Assembly: GCA_020632575.1 (NCBI GenBank)
Contig: JACKFH010000025.1
Coordinates: forward strand, 1-58,261
Reading direction: 5' to 3'
DNA: 58,261 bases
From: Candidatus Omnitrophota bacterium
GTDB taxonomy: Bacteria; Hinthialibacterota; Hinthialibacteria; OLB16
Part shown: piece after piece, positions 50,700 to 58,261 of the stretch
How the letters are laid out: every line of letters begins with the position of its first letter
Position numbering within the stretch: position 1 is the first letter of the stretch
Notes under the pieces: generated by a model
What the model was told of the DNA's origin: nothing
Seen by the model: only the letters and a program-made list of their open reading frames with translations
Database searches by the model: none
Made by a program: the position numbers and the translations under genes

Positions 50700-52229
50700 T
50701 CACGCTTCGCCGGTGATGTTCTCCCATTCCACTCCCAGTTTTTTGGCAGCGTAACCGACCTCCTCGAGATGATCGCCATAAGCCATCATCCAATGGGAGT
50801 CACGGGCCTCATCGAGAAGTTTTTTCCAATCCCCCTCGATTCGGACATCCTGTTGTGAACGGCAGATTTCATAGAAGGGGTTCTCTTCAACCGTGCCTCG
50901 GAACCCAAGCCATCGACCTCTGGTGTATTCCGGGTCGATGAAAGTAAGTTGCTGTCCGATGGGCATCGCCACTTTGGGAGAAGCGCCGAATTCGGATTCA
51001 TAGTGAGTGACAATCTCGGTCGGTTCGTAACGGTCGCCGTCGAATCGCCTGGGTGACGCACAGTGGGCGCAGGTCACCATGGCCTTGTGCGGGAAAGTCG
51101 AGTTGTGCAAGAAGACCGGCTTGCCTGAGATGTGACGGAGAAGAATCCCTGCAGGGATGATGACAAAATCCGATTCGCAAAAGGCTAACAGGCCTTCATC
51201 ATTGAGCAGTCCCAGGGTCAGGCAAGCGGTGGTGTCCGCCATCGGCATAATGGTCGACATGCAGTCCTTGATCGTGAACGCCGTACACTCATTCTCCTCC
51301 ATTAGGTCCCTCATGAGGCCATAGAGAAGGAAAGCGTTGACCACATAGTTCCTCTCGGTTTTGAGTTCAGTTCCAGGGAGGGAGAGAAACCGATCGGTCC
51401 AACGCTCGGCTTTCGAAACCGCGCTTGGGTCGGCGAGAAGAGATTGAATCCTCGGTTCGATGTCCGAATACGGGACATCGATGATTTCGATTCCAAAATT
51501 CTCTTTGGCCAACTGGGGAGCATCGGCGGCGTATTTCCCCCATGGCCCGCCCAACGCCACGATCTTTGTCCCAAGCAGATTCTTGACCCCATAGAGTCCG
51601 CGCAGTTTGGCGGCGAGTTCTTGGGTGTCGTCCACAACGACATCGTGTACCGAGATGTCGCCAAGAGCAGGGTCGTCCTCGCGTTCCTTATCGGTGGACA
51701 GGTACCTGACACTGAGACCTTCGTACCAATAGTAAACCGGCCCGGAACGATGGCGCAGGAAAATCAGGGTGGAATCATTGCCGGCGCAGCAGGCTTTCAA
51801 TAGGTTCCCCGACCCGGTGGCAGGGTAGACAACCGCCACGTCGAATTGGCTCCTGTCGAGGTTCTGGATCTGTTCTGGAGATTTGATTTTGATCACCGGA
51901 CGAATGTCGAGGGGGCAGACCATCTCTTTTTGGAGAGTCTCGAGTTCTCCTGTAATTCGGGCGACTTCCTCGTTCGCGGCTTGTTCGGTCTGGACACCGC
52001 CCCAGGATTTCCAGGATGTCTTTTCTCTGCGTTGAGGGGTGGAATACATCAAGATAGGTTGAACACGGAGGGCCTTGCCGGGATGGAGGAATGGGCGATC
52101 GGGGTCCCATCGATCCGATGGCCAATTATTTGAACCGACCGCTCCCGCTGCACGGACCATTCCCAGTGTGGCGATCGCCCCCGAGGTCAGAGTGATAAAC
52201 TCACGTCGATTCAAACAATGGCAACACAT
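50700..52229 (-). CDS. Tat-exported sugar-isomerase-fold (FucI/AraA-like) protein
   Basis: 509 residues. AAGGAGAG precedes the ATG; Tat signal NRREFITLTSG. The C-terminal two thirds follow the L-fucose/L-arabinose isomerase pattern: FDVAVVYPATGSG..., FTIKDCMSTIM, FCESDFVIIP (metal Asp region), HKAMVTCAHCASPRR (His region). Cytosolic isomerases are not normally exported; an exported member would be odd and may bind or act on another substrate. Divergent from the UroD-like gene across a 102-bp control region. Confidence 0.78.
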   Translation of the reverse strand: MCCHCLNRREFITLTSGAIATLGMVRAAGAVGSNNWPSDRWDPDRPFLHPGKALRVQPILMYSTPQRREKTSWKSWGGVQTEQAANEEVARITGELETLQKEMVCPLDIRPVIKIKSPEQIQNLDRSQFDVAVVYPATGSGNLLKACCAGNDSTLIFLRHRSGPVYYWYEGLSVRYLSTDKEREDDPALGDISVHDVVVDDTQELAAKLRGLYGVKNLLGTKIVALGGPWGKYAADAPQLAKENFGIEIIDVPYSDIEPRIQSLLADPSAVSKAERWTDRFLSLPGTELKTERNYVVNAFLLYGLMRDLMEENECTAFTIKDCMSTIMPMADTTACLTLGLLNDEGLLAFCESDFVIIPAGILLRHISGKPVFLHNSTFPHKAMVTCAHCASPRRFDGDRYEPTEIVTHYESEFGASPKVAMPIGQQLTFIDPEYTRGRWLGFRGTVEENPFYEICRSQQDVRIEGDWKKLLDEARDSHWMMAYGDHLEEVGYAAKKLGVEWENITGEA

Positions 52230-52269
52230 AAAACTCTCCTTCTTTTTCCAGAAGCATTAAGAGCGGATT

Positions 52270-52307
52270 GTGATATAATCGTATTCTATCACGATAATAC
52301 TGTATTC
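52270..52307. promoter_or_regulatory. operator-like palindrome in the divergent promoter region
   Basis: Inverted repeat GTGATA (52270-52275), 11-base spacer, TATCAC (52287-52292). A second motif GTATTC recurs as direct repeat at 52281-52286 and 52302-52307, spaced 21 bases. TATAAT at 52274-52279 is a consensus -10 for the rightward gene, overlapping the palindrome. The region lies between divergent genes starting at 52229 and 52332 and probably binds a sugar-responsive repressor. Confidence 0.6.
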
Positions 52308-52331
52308 TGAAACAGCCTCTGGAGGATTTCC

Positions 52332-53453
52332 ATGGCAACCGAAGCGCCCCCCCCGACCCAGACCCATCAACTCCGTTATTACATTGCCCTTTCAGCGCCA
52401 CCCACCCGCGAAGCAGTCACCGGGCGGGACCCGTATTTACGCGCAGAGGTGGGGTTCACTCCCAAGTGGTTCCATGAATATCTCGGTGTCGATTTTTCAG
52501 AGAAATGGCATGAGGACCCCGAATACCGGCTTCAATCTTGGGAAAAAATGAGTGCGGAAGTCCACGAGAGATTTCCCGGGCGCAACATTGGGGACTGCGA
52601 GGAGGAGGGACCGCCGGACATCCTGACCGGATTGTACGGGGGATGCGTCGTTTCGCAGATGTTCGGGCTGGGGGTTCGGTATTGGCCCGGCAGCTGGCCC
52701 GCCTCGGAACATGGATACATGCTTCCCGACGAGGAAGCCTCCAGATTGGAGCCGGTCGATCTGGAAAACAACCGCTTCTTCCAAGGAATTCTCGATCAGT
52801 GCGATCGAATCGAAAAACTGACTGGAACGGTTAAGGGTTATCTCAACTGGCAGGGGGTGCTCAACACCGCTTTTCGGATGCGAGGAGAGAGGATCTTCAT
52901 GGATCTGATCGAGGCGCCGGATCGCGCGTGTCGAGTTTTCGAGGCGGTGACCGAGACGATGATCGACGGAATTAAGCGTCTCTTGGCCCGTCAGAGGGAA
53001 TCGGGGCAGGATTATCGATTCGCCACCATCTCGAACTGTGTGGTCAACATGCTCAGTCCGAAGCACTATGAAAAGTATTTGCTTCCTTATGATCTTCGAA
53101 TCCGTTCGGCGTTCGAGGACTTTGGCATCCACAACTGCGCCTGGAACGTGAACCCTTATATGAACGCCTATGCCCAGGCGCCGAGATTGGGCTATCTGGA
53201 TATGGGACTGGAATCCGATTTTGTCCGATGCCGCGAAATGTTCCCAGAGACCCGGAGGAATCTGATATACGAAGACACGGATGTGGCCGACAAGTCGCGG
53301 GAAGAGATCCGAAAGGATCTGGAGAGGACCGCGGTTGAACTCGGTCCCTGTGACATCGGGCTTCCCAATATCGAATACGGAATCCCGGATGACAAACTGC
53401 TTTGGGTGCTCGACACGATCGATGAGATCAGTGACCGTTATGAAAACGATTGA
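52332..53453 (+). CDS. uroporphyrinogen decarboxylase-family methyltransferase-like protein (MtaA type)
   Basis: 373 residues, GGAGG before the ATG. UroD-like TIM barrel with features of corrinoid methyltransferases MtaA/CmuA: a zinc motif His267-x-Cys269 in GIHNCAWN and a third Cys340 in LGPCDIGLP. True UroD lacks this site. The heme biosynthesis role is therefore unlikely; a methyl-transfer from a methylated substrate or methylcobamide to a thiol is more plausible. Neighbours are glycan enzymes; no corrinoid protein lies beside it. Confidence 0.85.
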   Translation: MATEAPPPTQTHQLRYYIALSAPPTREAVTGRDPYLRAEVGFTPKWFHEYLGVDFSEKWHEDPEYRLQSWEKMSAEVHERFPGRNIGDCEEEGPPDILTGLYGGCVVSQMFGLGVRYWPGSWPASEHGYMLPDEEASRLEPVDLENNRFFQGILDQCDRIEKLTGTVKGYLNWQGVLNTAFRMRGERIFMDLIEAPDRACRVFEAVTETMIDGIKRLLARQRESGQDYRFATISNCVVNMLSPKHYEKYLLPYDLRIRSAFEDFGIHNCAWNVNPYMNAYAQAPRLGYLDMGLESDFVRCREMFPETRRNLIYEDTDVADKSREEIRKDLERTAVELGPCDIGLPNIEYGIPDDKLLWVLDTIDEISDRYEND

Positions 53454-53494
53454 GTCAATGGAAACGGCTTAGAAGTTCGGATGGGAGGGGTCAT

Positions 53495-55972
53495 ATGTTA
53501 TTCAGATCTGTTGCTTCATTTGCTTTAGGAATCGCAATCTTCTTCTCCGCGAATCAATGCCAGGGGATCGATCAAGTATCGATCATAACGGGAAAAGACC
53601 CCGGCAGTTTGGAACGTAACCTGGCGGAAATCCTCCAGAGTCGAATTCTGGAAAGGAGCCAAGTCGATATCTCCATCGACCCGGAGAACGAGCCGGTCGG
53701 CTGCATCATTCATCTCGGCCGAACCGACAGTTCGGGCGACACCCTCAAGCTGCTTTCGGAGTGGGGGGTCGATTCTCCGACAGCGAAAGACCCGGGTCCG
53801 GAGGGATTTTTGCTCACGGCCAGGGAGGCCAAGGGTGGTTGGCGGATTCTGGCGGTCGGAGTGGATTCTCGTGGGCTGTTGTATGCGGTCGGCGAATTGC
53901 TGCGACGATTCACCTACGCTCCCGAGAGTTTGGAAATCGAGCCGCCGACCATTCGTTCAGCGCCCGCTTACCGCTGGCGCGGATCCTCCGCCAATCAGGG
54001 AGGAACCATGCGGGAGGTCACCGGAGCCCGCAGTTGGACAGAAGAGGAAAGACGGAGAGTCATGTTCGACCACCTTTTCTCCGGCGCCAACACACTCTAT
54101 GCGGGAGGAGGTGACGCAGAGTGGTTGAAGACTTTCGATATCAAGATTGAGCAGGGGTGCCGTCCCAATCAGTTGCCCGGCTCGCACCCCGAATGGCGAA
54201 GAGACGGGACAGAGAGGGGGCCTTATGTTTGTCCCTCCATCCCTGAAGCGAGAGCCGCTCTCCTCGAATATTGGGAAAAGCAATTCAAAGAAGCGGGGCC
54301 GAAGGATGTTCTCCGATTTTTCTCTGGAGACCCCGGTGGGTGCCGATGCGATCTTTGCATGCCATGGGGAAAGACCTTTGTTCATCTCTGTGAGGATCTT
54401 TCCGAAGTCTGGTTGAAACACCATCCGGGGACTGAAATCGAGATCTGCAACCAGGACCTGACCAACGAGGGGGATCTGGAAATTTTCAAATACCTCAACG
54501 AGAAACCACGGAAGTGGTTAACCTCCTTGTCCTATGGTCCCGGGAGCAACGCGATGTCCGATTATTTCCGGGATGAACTGCGAGAGGATCTCTTCACCTA
54601 CCCCGCCCAAGGACCGATCAACCGCTACCTCGCTTACACCCTTCATCAATTGCCGATCGATCAGACCATTGTTCATTACTCGGATATCACCCATTGGATC
54701 AGCGCGCAGTACGAAATCGAAAATCCCGAACCGCACCTCGTCCGTGTTTACGGCCGAAGGACTTTTCATCAACGGCCCCGCGACTTCTACCGAATCTTCC
54801 ATGACATCATGCCTTTCTCGGAGGGTGACATCATCTATTCCGAGGGTTATCACGATGAGCTCCATCAATATCTCTGGAATCGAATGCTCTGGGATCCACA
54901 CCGAATTCTGGACGATCTGATGATGGAATATGCGACTTACCATTTTGGAAAGGCCGCGGCGCCGGAGATGGTTCAGGCCTCCTACCAGCTGGAGGAGAAT
55001 TTCCAAGCGCCACTCGCCGCCAACGAGGGGATCGAACGTTATTATCGACTCGTTCATTCCGCGGGTGATAAGATTCCTGATAACATGATGGTTCGAGACC
55101 ACCGGTGGAGAGCGCATCTCCAGAAAGCGGCGCTCGACAAATATTTTCAGGAGAAACTTCGACGAGAGGGAGACCTCCAGCAAAGAGCGACACAGGCTTT
55201 GGAGTTGGCCTTGAATCCGAAAAAGATGAAGGAGGCCATTTCAAATGCAGATGAAATCCTGGCCGAACCGATTGAGACTCAGACCATGTTGGACCTGCTT
55301 CAGGAAGCGCGAATTGCCGGAGAGGAGACCGACCGTTTGTTCGGCATCCGCAACGTTGGCTATTTCAATCGAGAAATCGACTTGACAGGCCTTGGGTGGT
55401 TTAAGCAGCAGGTCAAGGATCTCGCCAAGATTTCAGATCCTGATGAACGGGTCGAGAACATGAAAGAGTTGCTCATGTACGAATACCCGGGGGACGGAGG
55501 CTTTTACGATAACGCGGGGGTGGAAGGGAAGCAGCCTCATTTGGTCCTTGGGGAGAGCCTTTCCAACCCGGCTCAATTCGCAAAGATGCTTGACCCAAAC
55601 AATCGCCCATCAGCCAACACCTTCGCGTACAACATGGAAGGGCCAGTTGAATTCCAATACCAAAATCTGGACCGAGACTCCAGTTATCGTGTAAAACTGA
55701 CCTTGGTGGGGGTTCGGATGCCGCCCGCGATGGCGAAACAATTCGGGGTCGAGGGCGATCTCAAATTGTCGCAGGACATCTTGGTCGACGGAGAACCGGT
55801 TGCCGAGGATCTTCCGATTCCTCAGTACACCGCGCGGCAATTCGAGTTTGACATCCCTCCTCAAGCCACTGCGGATGGAAACCTCCGGTTGACGATTAAA
55901 GGAATTGAAACCCCCGGAGGCTTTTCCGCGTCGGTCGTATCCGAAGTGTGGCTCATGAAGAGAGAAGACTGA
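53495..55972 (+). CDS. exported GH20/GH67-type glycoside hydrolase-like protein
   Basis: 825 residues from the ATG at 53495 with GGGAGGGG immediately upstream. Signal peptide FALGIAIFFSANQCQG. Residues about 30-150 follow the N-terminal alpha/beta domain seen in GH20b/GH67N/DUF4838 enzymes (GCIIHLGRTDSSG, GFLLTAREAKGGWRILAVGVDSRGLLYAVGELLRRF). A TIM barrel follows, with a Cys-rich patch (GGCRCDLC) and IYSEGYHDELHQYLWNRMLWD. C-terminal ~130 residues are a beta-sandwich (FAYNMEGPVEFQYQN...). Family and catalytic residues undecided. It is downstream of the UroD-like gene with 41 bp between. Confidence 0.82.
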   Translation: MLFRSVASFALGIAIFFSANQCQGIDQVSIITGKDPGSLERNLAEILQSRILERSQVDISIDPENEPVGCIIHLGRTDSSGDTLKLLSEWGVDSPTAKDPGPEGFLLTAREAKGGWRILAVGVDSRGLLYAVGELLRRFTYAPESLEIEPPTIRSAPAYRWRGSSANQGGTMREVTGARSWTEEERRRVMFDHLFSGANTLYAGGGDAEWLKTFDIKIEQGCRPNQLPGSHPEWRRDGTERGPYVCPSIPEARAALLEYWEKQFKEAGPKDVLRFFSGDPGGCRCDLCMPWGKTFVHLCEDLSEVWLKHHPGTEIEICNQDLTNEGDLEIFKYLNEKPRKWLTSLSYGPGSNAMSDYFRDELREDLFTYPAQGPINRYLAYTLHQLPIDQTIVHYSDITHWISAQYEIENPEPHLVRVYGRRTFHQRPRDFYRIFHDIMPFSEGDIIYSEGYHDELHQYLWNRMLWDPHRILDDLMMEYATYHFGKAAAPEMVQASYQLEENFQAPLAANEGIERYYRLVHSAGDKIPDNMMVRDHRWRAHLQKAALDKYFQEKLRREGDLQQRATQALELALNPKKMKEAISNADEILAEPIETQTMLDLLQEARIAGEETDRLFGIRNVGYFNREIDLTGLGWFKQQVKDLAKISDPDERVENMKELLMYEYPGDGGFYDNAGVEGKQPHLVLGESLSNPAQFAKMLDPNNRPSANTFAYNMEGPVEFQYQNLDRDSSYRVKLTLVGVRMPPAMAKQFGVEGDLKLSQDILVDGEPVAEDLPIPQYTARQFEFDIPPQATADGNLRLTIKGIETPGGFSASVVSEVWLMKRED

Positions 55973-55991
55973 CCGGTCGAGCCGACGGTCT

Positions 55992-58142
55992 TCACTCGGG
56001 ATCTGCCAGGAAACCGTGATAGCGGCCCATCCAATAACCGAGTAGCCAGGACCCGCCATCTTCCTCATGCGCCCCGTCCGGGTATTCGATTCTGGCCGGC
56101 GGTTCGATATCCGGATCGCTGGTTCCGGCTGGAGAGGCGCCTCCCGGCCCTCCGCCATCCGGGAGATAGGGATCGTCATTCCATCTGTCCCAACTGCGTT
56201 CATCCTCGGGAAGAAGCGAATCGAGCACGGGTCGTCCGAACCGATTTGAACGTGGATCGAAGTGGATGTCGGCGCGACGACTGTTCACCACTCGCCACAT
56301 GCGTCGGTCCGTCGGAATCAGGCGTAAGTTCTTCGCGGCATCGGCCAAATCGACATAGCCCGGATCGATCGTGGCGGAGGCGAAACAGAAGAAGCTGCCT
56401 CTGGCGGGTTGGATGATCTTGTAGTGTCGACGCACCGCTTTCCTTAGGGCCGTTCTTATTTCGGGGTCCCACTCGAGTTGGAGCAAGGGATACCAGGCCA
56501 CATAACCCAGCTGGTCGTCGGAGTGATTCTGCTCATCGGGAAAGACCTTTTTCTCGAGCAGCAGGTTGTCGAGGTACCCATGATCGACGATGAGTTTTCG
56601 ATAGTGCTCCTGGTACTTTGGATCGCCGGTAATGGCGTAACTGGTTTTTAAGAAGGACAACAACTGAAGGGAACCAAGTCCATTTTCGAGGTAGTGTTCC
56701 GGATCGTGGTTCAGCTCTTGCGGGTTCCAGTGGCCCCAAGTGGTCGGCTCCCCATCCCAATCGAGCAGTCGGTAATCGTGATCGATAATGTAGTCCATCA
56801 GAGCGCGAGTTTGTTTCCGGATGAGTTCAAGTTCCTCGGGGTCATGCTGTGCGATATGCCGCCAGTAGGAATAGAGGGCAAGGAAATGGCCATCGATTTC
56901 ATCGTTGGAGGTGTCGGTCCACCAATAGAACTCGCCATCGGGAGTTGGACGCCACTTCTCTTTGTTGTTCATCCGCCTCGACTTTTGGGAGGCCTCACGG
57001 CGAGGCTCGCCGACCGCGGCTGGAACGATGCTTCGCGCGGGGAGGCCCGGAATGCCGGTCGAATTCTGCAGGAGGTACATCGCGTGCATGCTTTCCTTGG
57101 CGGATTGACGGTGCTCCTCTTTTCCGGTGGCGCCATAGGCAAGCGACATCGCGGTCACATGGTAGGAGGTCCATAACCCATCGTTGGGGCTGTCGAGAGT
57201 GTAAGCAATCGTTGGATTCCAGGGATCGTCGAGAATGGACTGAGCGACCAGCCCCAGTCGACGATGGAATCGATTTAAACGATTCTCAATCCTGTCCGCT
57301 TTGTCGGCGAGTGTGTGTTCCAACGTGTCGATGCAGGATATCCCCGACTCGGTTTCGAAGTAGACTGGCATTCCGCCATCCGCGACCGCGATGGTTTCGA
57401 CACGATCGCCATCCAGATAACGGCCGCCGGCTCGGTAGAACCATTGGCGACCCGATTCGTAAGGCCGGTAGTGAATGGCCCCATGAGTGGTTCCGATCCA
57501 GAGCCGATCCCGATCATCGATATCCAGCGCGGTGACCTCCTCGATGGGCAGCCCCTCATCGCCTTGAATGTGCCGCCATTCTCCCGAGGGCTCCCGGATG
57601 CTCAGACCCAGCGGCGTTCCAACCCAGAGGGCGCCCCGCGAATCCGCCGCCAGCGCGGTGATTGAATTCGAAAGGGGACCCTCCACGCCGTATTTCTCGT
57701 GTCGAGTCCATTCCGTATCGCTCTGGTTCTTCGAATACAGACCGGTCTCATCCGCTCGCCAGAGGATTTCTCCCCCTTGAGGCTGGACCTGACTCTGTTG
57801 TTTCTTGCGATCGGCTAAAAGCAACTGGGCTGTGGCTGTCTCCTCCTCATTCAACTCCCTTCGAAAGTGTTCGGTGAAAGGGATATCCGCCACGGGTTCG
57901 AATCCGTCCTCGGCATGAAGGGATCGGGGATCGTCCTCATCCTCGAGCGGAGGCAGGACATTGGAGAGAGGAAAAGCCTCGGGAATCGACTTTGCATTCC
58001 GAATCCATTCAGGGAGATCTTCCGGCGGTTGCGAAAAGTCCTTAGTTTCAGACCAGCTGACAATTGGATTCAGAGTGATAAAGAGCACGACCAAGATAAG
58101 CGCAAAAAGGGTCCCGTTGTTTCTGAGCAATTGCAAAGTCAT
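55992..58142 (-). CDS. exported propeller plus alpha-barrel (six-hairpin) protein
   Basis: 716 residues from the ATG at 58142, with GGAGG close upstream. A leader or anchor (LFALILVVLFITLNPIVSWS) precedes two-component-regulator-propeller-type blades: GPLSNSITALAADSRGALWVGTPLGLSI and LPIEEVTALDIDDRDRLWIGTTHGAIHY. From about residue 270 the protein becomes a long alpha-helical barrel (PNDGLWTSYHVTAMSLAYGATG, EFYWWTDTSNDEIDGHFLALYSYWRH), like six-hairpin glycosidases. Propellers of this type usually sit in hybrid sensor kinases, but no kinase domain is attached. Convergent with the GH20/GH67-type gene. Confidence 0.8.
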   Translation of the reverse strand: MTLQLLRNNGTLFALILVVLFITLNPIVSWSETKDFSQPPEDLPEWIRNAKSIPEAFPLSNVLPPLEDEDDPRSLHAEDGFEPVADIPFTEHFRRELNEEETATAQLLLADRKKQQSQVQPQGGEILWRADETGLYSKNQSDTEWTRHEKYGVEGPLSNSITALAADSRGALWVGTPLGLSIREPSGEWRHIQGDEGLPIEEVTALDIDDRDRLWIGTTHGAIHYRPYESGRQWFYRAGGRYLDGDRVETIAVADGGMPVYFETESGISCIDTLEHTLADKADRIENRLNRFHRRLGLVAQSILDDPWNPTIAYTLDSPNDGLWTSYHVTAMSLAYGATGKEEHRQSAKESMHAMYLLQNSTGIPGLPARSIVPAAVGEPRREASQKSRRMNNKEKWRPTPDGEFYWWTDTSNDEIDGHFLALYSYWRHIAQHDPEELELIRKQTRALMDYIIDHDYRLLDWDGEPTTWGHWNPQELNHDPEHYLENGLGSLQLLSFLKTSYAITGDPKYQEHYRKLIVDHGYLDNLLLEKKVFPDEQNHSDDQLGYVAWYPLLQLEWDPEIRTALRKAVRRHYKIIQPARGSFFCFASATIDPGYVDLADAAKNLRLIPTDRRMWRVVNSRRADIHFDPRSNRFGRPVLDSLLPEDERSWDRWNDDPYLPDGGGPGGASPAGTSDPDIEPPARIEYPDGAHEEDGGSWLLGYWMGRYHGFLADPE

Positions 58143-58261
58143 TTCCTCCCATTGAATGATGGTTCCGGGGATATTGCCCCTATTGCCGATCACCTGACAA
58201 GGGATCCAGAGGCGGGCTTGATCGGGCCCTACTTGGACCACTGACTGCGCACCGCCTCGGC

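Noticed and set aside
52332..53453. Heme-pathway hemE
   Set aside because: Zinc-type His-x-Cys...Cys residues point to the MtaA-like branch; no heme genes around.

Overview
The window is about 58 kb of dense bacterial chromosome, roughly 57-60% GC by eye. It looks like an uncultured heterotroph near the PVC / Omnitrophota / Hydrogenedentota / Sumerlaeota part of the tree. This is inference from gene content: planctomycete-type c-cytochrome domains, GH172 (DUF2961), FGE-fold proteins, many Tat- or Sec-exported glycosidase-like proteins, Thr/Pro linkers with a dockerin-like tail, an expanded UroD-like family and a type IV pilin-like protein. I saw no rRNA, convincing tRNA, CRISPR array, prophage or insertion sequence.

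Layout. 0-6 kb: a secreted caspase/FGE fusion divergent from a three-haem c-type cytochrome, then an unknown exported protein coupled to a DUF3108 protein. 6-13.9 kb: an orphan ribbon-helix-helix antitoxin with its own operator, a three-gene operon (SGNH hydrolase, sialidase-like propeller, membrane alpha/beta hydrolase), a CDF metal transporter and a two-part sodium:solute symporter. 14-15.6 kb: an array of tetraloop hairpins followed by higBA and vapBC. 15.8-26.7 kb: a GH172-PepSY-GDPD fusion, a B12-type radical SAM protein, a more AT-rich patch with an FGE-fold protein, then a glycosyltransferase, hisI, fabH, a moaB-like gene and an FG-GAP/dockerin surface protein. 26.6-33.1 kb: MerR regulator, YfcE-type phosphoesterase, membrane protein, two large TPR proteins, ThiS and a receiver-HATPase switch protein.

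33.2-37.8 kb holds the most distinctive system, a compact ebo-type operon: small helical protein, TatD (EboB), EboE, UbiA (EboC) and phosphodiesterase (EboF). All the junctions are tight. The usual EboD-like dehydroquinate-synthase gene and canonical EboA are absent.

38-58 kb is dominated by exported proteins: PQQ-like and NHL-like propellers, a pseudopilin, a ceramidase-like enzyme, an OsmC protein, a Tat-exported TIM-barrel-like protein, an esterase-SGNH fusion, and a divergent pair (Tat-exported sugar-isomerase-fold protein against a UroD/MtaA-like methyltransferase) sharing a palindromic control region. These are followed by a GH20/GH67-type glycosidase and a propeller/alpha-barrel protein. 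I read 43-58 kb as a glycan- or glycolipid-scavenging locus, but substrates cannot be named from the sequence. Intergenic spaces repeatedly carry perfect hairpins with similar tetraloops and differing stems, including a degenerate copy of the widespread VIPAKAGIQ inverted repeat.
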